Source of the DNA: Bacillota bacterium
GTDB lineage: Bacteria; Bacillota; Bacilli; Alicyclobacillales; SLC66
Length of the DNA: 54,958 nucleotides
Direction of reading: 5' to 3'
NCBI GenBank assembly: GCA_021828865.1
Contig: JAJZCW010000022.1
Span: 1 to 54,958 of the forward strand
The translations under genes were made by a program, and so were the position numbers. How positions within the stretch are numbered: position 1 is the first letter of the stretch; each line of letters begins with the position of its first letter. Below, in pieces: positions 25,590-34,550 of the stretch. The notes under the pieces are model-generated. The model was not told the origin of the DNA and searched no databases. It worked only from the letters and a program-made list of their open reading frames with translations.

Positions 25590-25958
25590 GTGGTCGGCGA
25601 AGCCGTGCTGGCGTATGTATCGGATCAGATGTTTGCGGTAGATTTGCGTGAAGCAGCAGCACAAATGGGAATTGCATTATCTTTTGCATCAAGTGGCAGC
25701 GATTTCAAACAAAGGTTGGATCAGGTTCACCCTACGCTTGTGGTCCTGGATTTGACGGCGGTAGGCGCAGAACTGGATTGGATTGTGAAAGAATGCAAGT
25801 CCTTGAATGGCAAAGTGATCGCTTTTGGTCCACATGCTCAAGAGGAGTTATTGAATAAGGCAAAAGCGGCTGGTTGCGACGAAGTGTATACAAATTCTGT
25901 GTTCAAGCAACAACCAGTGGAACTCTTGAAAGAATGGTTTGCGATGAATGAACAATAA
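25590..25958 (+). CDS. Receiver-like single-domain protein, degenerate
   Basis: 122 residues that look like one response-regulator receiver domain: a beta strand VLAYVSDQ, a central strand with an Asp where phosphorylation would occur (LVVLDLTAVGA), and a late AAGCDEVYTNSVF strand where receivers usually have AGADDYLTKPF. The Lys of that motif is replaced by Asn and the acidic pair is reduced, so normal phosphotransfer is doubtful. GTG 25590 follows GGAGGGG. It overlaps the next gene by 11 bases. Confidence 0.65.
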   Translation: MVGEAVLAYVSDQMFAVDLREAAAQMGIALSFASSGSDFKQRLDQVHPTLVVLDLTAVGAELDWIVKECKSLNGKVIAFGPHAQEELLNKAKAAGCDEVYTNSVFKQQPVELLKEWFAMNEQ

Positions 25959-26610
25959 GGATCATTTGACGCAAAACCGCTTTCCAGGCTTTGAAGAAGC
26001 GGATTTTGATGTTTTTGCGGTACCGGGATTACAAAACCGGATGGAAAAGCTAAAAGCACACCTGCGCCCCAAGTTGGAGCTGTTGGGTAGCGAACTTGCA
26101 GAAATGCTCAGTGAAGTAACGGGCAGAACCATCTATGCCCATGTGGCAAAACACGCGCGTAGAACCACCAACCCTCCGAATGATTCCTGGGTAGCTTTCT
26201 CTGAAGAGGCAAGAGGGTACAAAAAATGGCCCACGTTTATGGTGGGCGCTTGGCAAACGCATGTATTTGTGCAATGTGGCATGATTTATGAATCTTCTCG
26301 TAAAAGTGAATTTGCACAGAGGGCAGCAGATCGAGGGGACGATATTCTTGCTCTGTTGCCAGCTGATTATATCGTCTATGATGATCACACGAAGCCATCA
26401 GGCGTGTTGCGTAGGGATTTGGATTTATCTACTTTTAAGGAATTGGTATTAGCGACTTCAAAAAAAAGACAGGGAGACTTGTTGTTTGGCAGGGAGCTAT
26501 CCCGCAAGGAAGCAGTAGCATGGGAGGGCGTGCCTACACTGGCATGGATAAAAGATACGCTAGTCACGCTGGCCCCTCTTTTTCAAATGGCAGAAGAAGG
26601 AAGAGGATAG
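25948..26610 (+). CDS. UPF0637 (DUF1054, YktB-like) protein
   Basis: 220 residues matching the YktB family: FEEADFDVFAVPGLQNRM at the start, GRTIYAHVAKHARRTTNPPNDSW and WPTFMVGAWQTHVFVQ in the middle. The family is common in Bacilli and has a known fold but no settled function. Its ATG at 25948 lies inside the end of the receiver-like gene, and its stop overlaps the next start by one base, so the three genes are coupled. Confidence 0.9.
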   Translation: MNNKDHLTQNRFPGFEEADFDVFAVPGLQNRMEKLKAHLRPKLELLGSELAEMLSEVTGRTIYAHVAKHARRTTNPPNDSWVAFSEEARGYKKWPTFMVGAWQTHVFVQCGMIYESSRKSEFAQRAADRGDDILALLPADYIVYDDHTKPSGVLRRDLDLSTFKELVLATSKKRQGDLLFGRELSRKEAVAWEGVPTLAWIKDTLVTLAPLFQMAEEGRG

Positions 26611-27188
26611 TGTTGGACTACAAAAATAGAGACTTGGCCATGCAGCTTTTAATGGAGTACACGGAAAATCCAAACTTATTAAAGCACGCTTACGCGGTAG
26701 AAGCGGCGATGCGGGCCTACGCGAAAAAGTACGGAGAAGATCCCGAAGAGTGGGGCGTGGTGGGGCTCTTGCATGATTTTGATTACGAGAAGTATCCTAC
26801 TCCCGCTGAACATACCATTGTAGGAGCGAAGATTTTAAGGGAAAAAGGCTATCCGGAGCACGTGGTTTATGCGATCTCCTCTCATGCGGATTACAATGGA
26901 CTAAAAAGAGAAAGGTCCATGGAGAAGGCGCTTTTTGCCTGTGATGAACTGAGTGGCTTTGTCACGGCAGTTGCGTTGGTGCGCCCCACCAAAAGTATTT
27001 TTGATGTGGACGTGAAAAGCGTAAAGAAGAAGTTGAAGGATAAGGCGTTTGCGCGTGGGGTGAACCGCGAGGAAGTGTATAAGGGTGCGGAAGAACTGGG
27101 TGTGCCGCTCGATGAGCACATCGAGTTTGTCATCGAATCGTTAAAACCCGTTGCGAAATCCCTGGAGATCGCGGGAGTAGAGTCGTAA
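26610..27188 (+). CDS. HD-domain phosphohydrolase
   Basis: 192 residues from GTG 26610, which overlaps the previous stop codon. The conserved HD pattern is complete: an early His (NLLKHAYAVEAAM), the HD pair in VGLLHDFDYEKYP, a later His (EHTIVGAKIL) and an Asp in FACDELSGF. Such proteins hydrolyse phosphate esters, often nucleotides; the substrate is unknown. A longer frame reading from 26520 lies inside the preceding gene and is rejected. Confidence 0.88.
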   Translation: MLDYKNRDLAMQLLMEYTENPNLLKHAYAVEAAMRAYAKKYGEDPEEWGVVGLLHDFDYEKYPTPAEHTIVGAKILREKGYPEHVVYAISSHADYNGLKRERSMEKALFACDELSGFVTAVALVRPTKSIFDVDVKSVKKKLKDKAFARGVNREEVYKGAEELGVPLDEHIEFVIESLKPVAKSLEIAGVES

Positions 27189-27234
27189 TTGAATTTAGCC
27201 GGAAGTGTTCTTGACTTTGCTGGAGGAGAGGCCA

Positions 27235-28662
27235 TTGCGGCTGCATATTTTACACACCAATGATGTTCATAGCGCGTTTGATGACTTTGCGAGAATAGCG
27301 CATCAATTAAAATCATTGAGAGAAAGGTGGTTAGCTGAAGGGGAACCGGTTTTCGCATTTGACCTTGGTGATCATGCGGATTTATCAAATCCTCTCAGCC
27401 TCGCCACGAGCGGGCGGATCAACGCCGATATGCTAGGCGCATTACCCTATGACGGGTGGGTGCTTGGGAATAACGAAACGGTCACGATTGACCAACACAT
27501 ATGGGCCGACTTGACACAGCGTATTCATGCCCCGCTATACTGCTCTAATCTGCACTTTCCAGGTTCGGAAAAGAATCTGACGGAGGGCTATATTTATCAT
27601 CTTGGTGATTTGAAGATTGGCGTTTTTGGCGTCACGGTACGCTATGAAAAGCTCTTTGACAATCTTGGAATTGTTGCGGATGACCCTGTGGCAGTCGCCT
27701 GGCAAGTGGCAGAGGAAATGCGCAGTCAGGGAGCGGAACTGATTATTTTACTCTCCCACCTCGGGCTTCATATTGATGAAAAGCTGGCACGCGATGGGTT
27801 GCCCGTCAACCTGATCGTGGGTTCGCATACGCATCAGTTTCTAGAACACGGCGTACAGATCGGTAATACGCTAATCGTTCAAGCGGGTAAGCACGCGCAT
27901 GCACTTGGTCACGTAGTATTGGACATCGAAGGGTCACAGGTGCAGGATGCGAAGGCGGAACTGCTATTGGTGACGGAATCGGATGTGCAGGACCCCAAAA
28001 TACTCGATATTATCGATAGCGCGGAGGAACAGGCGGCGGTATGGCTGGATACACCTATTGCTTCTGTGACGCCTCCCCTTACGCATCAGCAACACGGCGA
28101 ATCGGAAATCGTCAATTTGTTATGTGATCAAATGCGCAAAGAATTCCAAACGGATGTGGCGCTCATTAACGGAGGTATTATCACTGGAGCGTTGCCTGAC
28201 GGCGGTATTTTAAGGAGGCACTTGTTGGGAATCTGCGCAACGCCGATGCGAGTGGTCACCATGGAAGCAAAAGGTGATCTTTTGTGGCGACTGATCAGCC
28301 AGGGATTGAAACCAGAACTATCCGACAAGCGTGGGTACGGGTTTGGCTTTCGCGGCGATCATATTGGTCAGATCCATGTATCAGGGGCAACTGTCATTGT
28401 TAGTCAAGCTTCAAGTCAATCAGGCACTATGGAGGTCGTGGAGATTTGGGTCGGTGGAGAACCGTTGGCGCTCGATCGCACTTACCTGATTGCCACGGGC
28501 GAATTTATCGCGTTGTCGCCAGATATTGCGGTGCCTAAAAGCATCCCATTTCACTATCAGGAGACGATGCTTCGCGACTTGTTGCGCCGTGCACTGGAAA
28601 ATTCGGAGCAAATTCATGGCGCGCGCGTTCATCGCTATCAAACCAGAATCAGTCAGGCTTAG
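27235..28662 (+). CDS. Bifunctional metallophosphatase/5'-nucleotidase (YunD-like)
   Basis: 475 residues from TTG 27235, seven bases after GGAGGAGAG; the frame remains open to GTG 27205. The N-terminal calcineurin-like metallophosphatase domain has all metal motifs: ILHTNDVHS, FDLGDH, LGNNE, LLSHLG and GSHTH. A C-terminal 5'-nucleotidase domain follows (about 290-460; ALINGGIITG and FRGDHIG). There is no signal peptide, so unlike UshA it should be cytosolic, as in B. subtilis YunD. The next gene, nth, follows after 11 bases. Confidence 0.88.
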   Translation: MRLHILHTNDVHSAFDDFARIAHQLKSLRERWLAEGEPVFAFDLGDHADLSNPLSLATSGRINADMLGALPYDGWVLGNNETVTIDQHIWADLTQRIHAPLYCSNLHFPGSEKNLTEGYIYHLGDLKIGVFGVTVRYEKLFDNLGIVADDPVAVAWQVAEEMRSQGAELIILLSHLGLHIDEKLARDGLPVNLIVGSHTHQFLEHGVQIGNTLIVQAGKHAHALGHVVLDIEGSQVQDAKAELLLVTESDVQDPKILDIIDSAEEQAAVWLDTPIASVTPPLTHQQHGESEIVNLLCDQMRKEFQTDVALINGGIITGALPDGGILRRHLLGICATPMRVVTMEAKGDLLWRLISQGLKPELSDKRGYGFGFRGDHIGQIHVSGATVIVSQASSQSGTMEVVEIWVGGEPLALDRTYLIATGEFIALSPDIAVPKSIPFHYQETMLRDLLRRALENSEQIHGARVHRYQTRISQA

Positions 28663-28673
28663 AGGTGATGCAA

Positions 28674-29333
28674 ATGGCGATGCCAAGAGTCAACGTGAAG
28701 GAAATTCTGCGAATCCTCGAAGATTTGTATCCTGAAGCCACCTGTGCGCTTCATCACCGCAACCCTTATGAACTACTTGTCGCTACCATTTTGTCTGCTC
28801 AGTGTACGGACAAACGAGTCAATGAAATGACGCCGGCATTATTTGCTAAGTATCCCACGCCGGAAGATCTTGCAAAGGCAGATTTGTCGGAACTGGAGAG
28901 AGATATCGAAGCGTGCGGATTATTTCGCATGAAGGCAAAGAATCTCCTTGCTACAGCTGGGATATTGGTAGAAAAATACCAAGGGCAGGTACCACAAACG
29001 AGGGAAGCGTTGATGGAATTGCCGGGTGTGGGTCGGAAAACCGCCAATGTGGTGCTCTCCAACGCGTTTGGTGTGCCTGCGATTGCGGTGGATACGCATG
29101 TCCAACGGGTGTCCAACCGCTTGGGGCTTGCCATGAGCGATAATGTATCAGAAACTGAGCAGCAATTAATGGACAGGATTCCAGGAAATTTGTGGAGTTC
29201 AGCACATCATTGGTTAATCTATCATGGTCGCCAGGTTTGCCACGCCCGTTCCCCAAAGTGCGAGATATGTTCGCTGGCTGAGCATTGCAAGCATTTTAAG
29301 GAGCTGGTCAAAACAGCAAAAAAACAGGCGTAG
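28674..29333 (+). CDS. nth: Endonuclease III
   Basis: 219 residues, a normal length. DNA glycosylase/AP lyase for oxidised pyrimidines. The helix-hairpin-helix LPGVGRKTANVVL contains the catalytic Lys, VDTHVQRVSNRLGL contains the catalytic Asp, and Cys189, Cys196, Cys199 and Cys205 form the [4Fe-4S] loop. ATG 28674 has the best spacing from AGAGG; GTG 28665 and ATG 28668 are also in frame. Confidence 0.95.
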   Translation: MAMPRVNVKEILRILEDLYPEATCALHHRNPYELLVATILSAQCTDKRVNEMTPALFAKYPTPEDLAKADLSELERDIEACGLFRMKAKNLLATAGILVEKYQGQVPQTREALMELPGVGRKTANVVLSNAFGVPAIAVDTHVQRVSNRLGLAMSDNVSETEQQLMDRIPGNLWSSAHHWLIYHGRQVCHARSPKCEICSLAEHCKHFKELVKTAKKQA

Positions 29334-29347
29334 CACTGTGATGGATC

Positions 29348-29677
29348 TTATTCCACCACTTTGGCGACAAATTTACCATTTTCCCCCTTGACCATTTGAA
29401 GGGGTTTTTTGCAATAAGGACAGTTGTCTGATTCACCAAGTAACTTGACAGTTTTTCCGCAATGAGGGCAATCGACTTTGGGCACCCGCATTGAGATCGA
29501 GCCAATGCGAAAATAAAGAAACATCGCAGCAAGCGCCACTAGAATGCCGATGATGAGGCCGATGGGAATCAGGAATTTCGTCGCTGGCGATAATTTGCCA
29601 AGTGTACTGACATACATAATGATAAACGCCACAAACATTAGAAATAACGCAAAATTACGCAACCGGTTAAGCTTCAT
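29348..29677 (-). CDS. ygzB: YgzB-like (UPF0295) membrane protein with zinc ribbon
   Basis: 109 residues from ATG 29677 (AAAGGAG upstream); a longer in-frame reading to 29773 lacks a site. Two membrane helices (ALFLMFVAFIIMYVSTLG and the next hydrophobic stretch) are followed by a FRIGSISMR linker and a zinc ribbon with two CxxC pairs (CPHCGK and CPYCKK). The pattern matches B. subtilis YgzB, whose function is unknown. Confidence 0.88.
   Translation of the reverse strand: MKLNRLRNFALFLMFVAFIIMYVSTLGKLSPATKFLIPIGLIIGILVALAAMFLYFRIGSISMRVPKVDCPHCGKTVKLLGESDNCPYCKKPLQMVKGENGKFVAKVVE
29384..29410 (+). terminator. Intrinsic terminator of the nth operon, inside ygzB
   Basis: CCCCTT (29384-29389) pairs with AAGGGG (29399-29404) around a 9-base loop and is followed by six T. 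It works on the plus strand but lies within the 3' part of the convergent ygzB coding sequence. Confidence 0.7.
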
Positions 29678-29813
29678 CGTGGTAACTCCTTTCCTTGTCC
29701 ATCCTACCTTGCGACACGAGTACTGTGCAACTGTTTTGCGAATATTGCTTCCCCATTTTTGGCATATTGACAAGTAGAACTTGCTTTTTTAGTCATAGAT
29801 GGGGGATTGTAAC

Positions 29814-31532
29814 GTGTGGTGGGATAACTGGAAGCATTTATTTGCTATCAATCAAGTCACACTTGACCATGAGTTCAAACTGGGGGAAGAAGGGAACACC
29901 GAGGGTATTGGGGATGCGCCAGTTGGGGGAAAACCCGTCAGCGTTGGTCAGGCGCTCCGACCCACTCCCGGATATTCGCATCATACGCATGCCGTGCAAA
30001 ACCATTTTACGATGCCTAAATTTATATCTCCGGATATGAGGACAAATAGGGTGACGCTGCAACATTTATTTTATTTGCCTGAAAATATGGATATTGTGTT
30101 GCGAGAGTTTCGCTTGGGAGGGCCCCATGTGGCCACTGTGCTGGCTGTTTTTGTGGATGGGCTAGTGGACAAGGCGATTATCAACAGCCATTTGCTTGAA
30201 CCGTTAATGTTGCTTGCCAATCTCGATGAAAGCCAACCAGAAATGAAGCTCGTGGATTGGATTAAGGGGGCGCTGTTACCGGGAAATCAAATCATGGAGC
30301 TCGACACCTGGGATGGCGTGATGCAAAACGTACTGGCTGGGAGTACGGTGATCCTGATTGAGGGGGTGGATAAGGGCATTTCAGTGGAAACGAAGGGATG
30401 GGAGCATCGCCAGGTCTCTGTTTCGCAAACGGAAGCGGTGGTGAGGGGGCCGCACGATGCGTTTACTGAAAATTTTCGCTCCAATACAGGACTCATTCGC
30501 GCGCGGCTACGCACTCCCAAACTGATCACCAAAATTGTTCAGGTAGGAAAACTCGCCCGAACAGACGTGGCCATTATGTATATCAAGGATCTCACCAATC
30601 CTAAGTTGGTGAATGAGGTGCTTCGAAGGATTGAAAATCTGGACGTAGACTATTTGCCTGACACGGGGATGTTAGAGCAACTAATAGAGGATCCTCCGCT
30701 TGGTGTGGTTCCCCGGTTCCTTGCCACAGAGCGGCCTGATCGGGTGACATATGGGCTAACAGAAGGGCAGGTGGCGATTCTCGTTGGCCATACTCCCTAT
30801 GTATTAATGGCACCCATTATGTTGTGGTCGCTGATGCAGGCGCCGGAAGACGCCTATTTGCGGTGGCCGTTCGGTGCATTTATTCGCACCATTCGTTACC
30901 TGGCGATGGGAATGGGACTGCTGCTGCCGTCTTTTTATATTGCGGTGACGAATTTTCATCCAGAAATGTTGCCAACAGATCTGATGCTGGCGATCGCGGC
31001 ATCGAGGGAAAGGGTGCCGTTTCCTGTAGTATTTGAGGTGCTGATGATGGAATTTTCGCTGGAATTGATTCGCGAGGCGGGAATTCGAATTCCTTCCGTC
31101 ATTGGGCCGACGATTGGCATCGTTGGAGCCTTGATACTAGGTCAGGCTGCCGTTGCCGCAGGCATCATCAGTCCTCTTTTAATCATCGTGGTAGCCGTCA
31201 CTGCACTCGGATCTTTCACCATTCCAGATTACAACCTAGGATTTACCGTTCGTGTGCTTCGATTTGGTTACATCATCTCAGCCGCATTTTTAGGGTTTTA
31301 TGGCATATGCCTTGGGCTCATGGTGCTTCTGGCACACCTTGTCTCCCTGAATAGTCTAGGCGTTCCCATGTTAGCGCCTATTGCGCCGAAGGGCCGCTCC
31401 TCCCCCGATATCATCTGGCGCGCTCCCGCTTTTCAGATGGTTAGACGTCCCGAAGCGCTTGGCTCCAAAAATGTGATAAGGCTCGGATCACCTCGCAGGC
31501 TTGGGACCCGTGATCCACACGACAAAAACTGA
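29814..31532 (+). CDS. GerA-family germination receptor A subunit
   Basis: 572 residues from GTG 29814 (GGGGGA seven bases before). A poorly conserved N-terminal extension of about 75 residues with a His-rich patch (GYSHHTHAVQNHF) precedes the GerA soluble domain (VRGPHDAFTENFRSNTGLIR, RTDVAIMYIKDL, LTEGQVAILV) and the membrane half with five or six helices (IRIPSVIGPTIGIVGALILGQ-like region). A subunits form the nutrient receptor complex in the spore inner membrane. The B subunit gene follows 25 bases later. Confidence 0.93.
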   Translation: MWWDNWKHLFAINQVTLDHEFKLGEEGNTEGIGDAPVGGKPVSVGQALRPTPGYSHHTHAVQNHFTMPKFISPDMRTNRVTLQHLFYLPENMDIVLREFRLGGPHVATVLAVFVDGLVDKAIINSHLLEPLMLLANLDESQPEMKLVDWIKGALLPGNQIMELDTWDGVMQNVLAGSTVILIEGVDKGISVETKGWEHRQVSVSQTEAVVRGPHDAFTENFRSNTGLIRARLRTPKLITKIVQVGKLARTDVAIMYIKDLTNPKLVNEVLRRIENLDVDYLPDTGMLEQLIEDPPLGVVPRFLATERPDRVTYGLTEGQVAILVGHTPYVLMAPIMLWSLMQAPEDAYLRWPFGAFIRTIRYLAMGMGLLLPSFYIAVTNFHPEMLPTDLMLAIAASRERVPFPVVFEVLMMEFSLELIREAGIRIPSVIGPTIGIVGALILGQAAVAAGIISPLLIIVVAVTALGSFTIPDYNLGFTVRVLRFGYIISAAFLGFYGICLGLMVLLAHLVSLNSLGVPMLAPIAPKGRSSPDIIWRAPAFQMVRRPEALGSKNVIRLGSPRRLGTRDPHDKN

Positions 31533-31557
31533 CCAATCCCAAGATGGAGGAGATATC

Positions 31558-32700
31558 ATGCCAAAAAAGCGTATGCCTTCATTTCGCATTGGACGCCTTG
31601 GCGTTCCTGAACTCACTTCGCTTTTGATCATCTACTCCGTTTCTGATGTGTTTTTAAGTTATCCCTCCCGCATCGTGACAGAGGGTGCCACTTCAGGGTG
31701 GATGATCCCGCTATTAGCTGGTGTCATTGTGCTCGTTGTCTGGCTTGTGATTGACCGTATATTAAAAAAAACCAAAACAACCAACGTCATCGAATCGCTT
31801 GCCACATGGGTGCCTTTTCCCTTGATCAGTGTGGTGCTTTTGATCTTATCGATCTTTATTTTACTTCAAACCTCCCTCATTTTGCGGGAATTTACAGAAG
31901 CAGTGATCGCGACCGTTCTTCCGAATACACCCCCTCCTATTGTTGCACTGACTTTTTTACTGGTGGTAATCTATTTTAGTACCAAAGGCGTCGAAGTGAT
32001 CTCTCGTGCGGCACTGATGTTTATGTATTCTTTTATCGCGGGAATGGTCCTTCTCCTGGTGTTGCCGCTCTCCTGGTTTCACACTGTGCAATTATTGCCC
32101 ATTTGGGGAAATGGCATCAAAAATATCGCAGCCTATGGCATGATCAACACCAGTACGTTTTATCAGATACTCATCCTGCTCTTTCTGTCTCCTGCGCTTC
32201 GCAAAGAATCGCTGCGCACGAAAGTGGGAATCTACAGCATTATTGTCAGTGCGGTGCTGGTCAGTGCCTTTGTCATCGTGTTGCTCGGCACCTTCACCAT
32301 GCCAGTCACCGAAAAAATGACCTATCCCATCTACCAACTCTCTCGGATTATCTACGTTAGCCGCTTCATCCAACGCCTTGAAGCTATTTTTGTGTTTATC
32401 TGGACGTCTGCCGCCGTGATTAAAATGGGGCTTGGCCTGTGGTTCACTGCTTACTTGTTTGCCTATGCGCAAAAAATACCCGTCTATCGGCCACTCATAT
32501 TCATCTTTGCGCTCATTTTGTATATGCTCACCTTTTTACCGCCAGATCTGCCGACAGTACTCAGCTTGGCCGGCAGCATTTATGAAACATACGGAGGACT
32601 CATCACGATCCTCTTGCCTGTCCTGCTTGTTTTATTTGGCTACTTCAGAACGCCCACCGCAAAGTTGCGGTACCAGCAGGAAGAGGGGAGGCGAGGGTAG
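31558..32700 (+). CDS. GerB-family germination receptor B subunit (APC-type permease)
   Basis: 380 residues from ATG 31558 after GGAGGAG. Ten membrane helices with the spore-germination permease pattern (GVPELTSLLIIYSVSD, later PIYQLSRIIYVSRFIQRLEAIFVF). B subunits belong to the APC superfamily and hold the amino acid or sugar binding pocket of Ger receptors. Its stop overlaps the next GTG by one base. Confidence 0.92.
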   Translation: MPKKRMPSFRIGRLGVPELTSLLIIYSVSDVFLSYPSRIVTEGATSGWMIPLLAGVIVLVVWLVIDRILKKTKTTNVIESLATWVPFPLISVVLLILSIFILLQTSLILREFTEAVIATVLPNTPPPIVALTFLLVVIYFSTKGVEVISRAALMFMYSFIAGMVLLLVLPLSWFHTVQLLPIWGNGIKNIAAYGMINTSTFYQILILLFLSPALRKESLRTKVGIYSIIVSAVLVSAFVIVLLGTFTMPVTEKMTYPIYQLSRIIYVSRFIQRLEAIFVFIWTSAAVIKMGLGLWFTAYLFAYAQKIPVYRPLIFIFALILYMLTFLPPDLPTVLSLAGSIYETYGGLITILLPVLLVLFGYFRTPTAKLRYQQEEGRRG

Positions 32701-32885
32701 TGCAAGTGGTCGAATGGTTGCTGCTCCTCGTGATTCCAGCTTGGGTGGTCACTTATACCATCAATTTCGCTCGTTATTTATGGAAAAGAAGTTTTGTGGG
32801 CGCCGCGATCAGCAGTTTGGTGCTGGCCGTTTTGGGTGGACTGGGAGCAGTGGTGTTTTTTTACTTTCAGGTGTTTGGGATGTGA
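32700..32885 (+). CDS. Small two-helix protein, probable Ger receptor D-type subunit
   Basis: 61 residues, GTG 32700 overlapping the gerB stop. Two membrane helices (VVEWLLLLVIPAWVVTYTI and ISSLVLAVLGGLGAVVFFY) are joined by a short basic loop (RYLWKRS). It sits where a GerC lipoprotein gene would normally be. Small two-helix 'D' proteins encoded in ger operons are known in Bacillus and modulate receptor activity; that identification here rests on size, topology and position. Confidence 0.7.
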   Translation: MQVVEWLLLLVIPAWVVTYTINFARYLWKRSFVGAAISSLVLAVLGGLGAVVFFYFQVFGM

Positions 32886-32895
32886 CCCAACTGGA

Positions 32896-32925
32896 TTGCA
32901 CCTTTCCCCCCTCCTTTGCGATAAT
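32896..32925 (+). promoter_or_regulatory. Candidate sigma-A promoter of rnhA
   Basis: TTGCAC (32896-32901) and GATAAT (32920-32925) are 18 bases apart, about 35 bases before the rnhA start. It would let rnhA be expressed apart from the spore-specific ger genes upstream. Confidence 0.5.
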
Positions 32926-32959
32926 GAAGGCACCAATAAACTGAAGTGGGGCCACTCAT

Positions 32960-33400
32960 TTGAATTTGACGGAAGTGGAACTTTATACGGACGGCGCCTG
33001 TAGCGGCAACCCGGGTCCTGGTGGATGGGGGGCCATTCTGGTGGCTGGCGCGAAGGAAAAAGAATTGGCTGGTGGCGAAGCAGATACCACGAATCAGCGC
33101 ATGGAATTGCAGGCGGTGATCGAAGGACTACGGGCGTTAAAACGCCCTTGCAAGGTAACGGTCTTCAGCGATTCTGCCTATTTTATCAATGCACTCGAGA
33201 AAAAGTGGTACGTCAATTGGAGAAAAAACGGTTGGAAGAACAGCAAAGGGGAAGCGGTGAAAAATCGCGATCTTTGGGAGGCGTTGCTTCAGGAGATGGA
33301 GAGGCATCAATTGTCGCTGCAAAAGGTGAAAGGGCATAGCGGTCATCACTACAATGAACGCTGTGATGCCTTAGCAAGAGCGGCAGTGCCGAAAAAATAG
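32960..33400 (+). CDS. rnhA: Ribonuclease HI
   Basis: 146 residues. Degrades RNA in RNA-DNA hybrids. The catalytic carboxylates are all present: Asp11 (YTDGACSGNPGPGGWG), Glu49 (RMELQAVIEGL), Asp71 (VFSDSAY) and Asp136 (ERCDALAR), and the basic protrusion with Trp residues is kept (WYVNWRKNGWKNSKGE). The start is TTG 32960. queG begins one base after the stop, so the two are probably co-transcribed. Confidence 0.95.
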   Translation: MNLTEVELYTDGACSGNPGPGGWGAILVAGAKEKELAGGEADTTNQRMELQAVIEGLRALKRPCKVTVFSDSAYFINALEKKWYVNWRKNGWKNSKGEAVKNRDLWEALLQEMERHQLSLQKVKGHSGHHYNERCDALARAAVPKK

Positions 33401-33401
33401 G

Positions 33402-34550
33402 ATGAGAGACTTGCCAAACGATCGTTACGATATTACCATGTCTACGCTGGAACTTGCTGCGAACACGGTGGGGATCGAAAAGTTTGGGGTGACCTCTGCT
33501 GAACCCTTTCACACGCTAGTCCCCTTTTTGGAAAGTTACTATGAGGAGGGTAGGGACACCGGGTTTGAACATCCGATGTCTGATTTTCGCTGGAATCCCC
33601 GTGCTTATTTTACTGAAGCGAAGTCTATTATTGCGGTGGCGGTGCCCTATCAAACGAAGCAAAGTCAGGCGATGCAGCATCCATCGGGGCGAACAGGGGT
33701 CGTATCCCGCTATGCGTGGGGTCAGGACTACCATGTGGTGATGAAAGCGCAATTGGAGCAACTTTCAATGAAATTGGCAGCGCTCCTGGGAGAGCCTGTG
33801 AAGGTGTTGGCATGCGTGGATACCACACCGCTCGTGGACCGTGCGATTGCACTTCGCGCGGGAATTGGGTGGATAGGTAAAAACGGCATGCTGATCACGA
33901 AGGAATACGGCTCCTACGTGTTTTTGGGAGCACTTCTGGTGGATAAAAACATTGAACCCGCACTGACTCCTTCTGTTCCCATCGATGATTGCGGGGAATG
34001 TAACTTGTGTTTGCAGGCTTGTCCGACAGGGGCGCTTTTAGACCAGGGGAGGCTGGACGGGAAAAAATGCCTTTCAGGGATCACCCAAATCAAAGGGATG
34101 ATCCCCGAAGAGTACCGCACTAAACTCGGCAGGAGAATCTGGGGTTGTGATACTTGTCAGACCGTCTGCCCCAAGAATCGCCATACGCTGGTCAGCATGC
34201 GCGAGGAATTTGAACCAGACCCGGCGCTTGGATTCCCTGATTTAAAAGCACTCCTTCACCTTGGCGGGCGTCAGTTCAAGCGCTTATACGGCCATACGGC
34301 AGCCGCATGGCGCGGTCATCAGGTGATCCGGCGCAATGCTATCATCGCGCTTGCGAATGCCGGAGATACCGAGGCCGTTCCTGATCTTCTCCCTCTTCTA
34401 AACGATCCTCGCTCCGAAATCAGGGGTTTTGTAGCATGGGCGCTACATCGACTCGCTCCTGAAGATACCCGCGAATTGGTATATGTTGCCTGGAAAAAAG
34501 AGAGCGATGAATTGGCGAAAAAAGAAATGGCCTGGTCACTTGAAAGCTAA
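33402..34550 (+). CDS. queG: Epoxyqueuosine reductase QueG
   Basis: 382 residues. Catalyses the last step of queuosine synthesis in tRNA, using cobalamin and two [4Fe-4S] clusters. Visible: the cobalamin-binding N-terminal domain (AVAVPYQ, then ACVDTTPLVDRAIALRAGIGWIG), the ferredoxin-like cluster motifs (CGECNLCLQACPTGA and CDTCQTVCPKN) and a C-terminal HEAT-like helical region (VPDLLPLLNDPRSEIRG). Its stop overlaps the end of the convergent cotS-like gene by four bases. Confidence 0.95.
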   Translation: MRDLPNDRYDITMSTLELAANTVGIEKFGVTSAEPFHTLVPFLESYYEEGRDTGFEHPMSDFRWNPRAYFTEAKSIIAVAVPYQTKQSQAMQHPSGRTGVVSRYAWGQDYHVVMKAQLEQLSMKLAALLGEPVKVLACVDTTPLVDRAIALRAGIGWIGKNGMLITKEYGSYVFLGALLVDKNIEPALTPSVPIDDCGECNLCLQACPTGALLDQGRLDGKKCLSGITQIKGMIPEEYRTKLGRRIWGCDTCQTVCPKNRHTLVSMREEFEPDPALGFPDLKALLHLGGRQFKRLYGHTAAAWRGHQVIRRNAIIALANAGDTEAVPDLLPLLNDPRSEIRGFVAWALHRLAPEDTRELVYVAWKKESDELAKKEMAWSLES

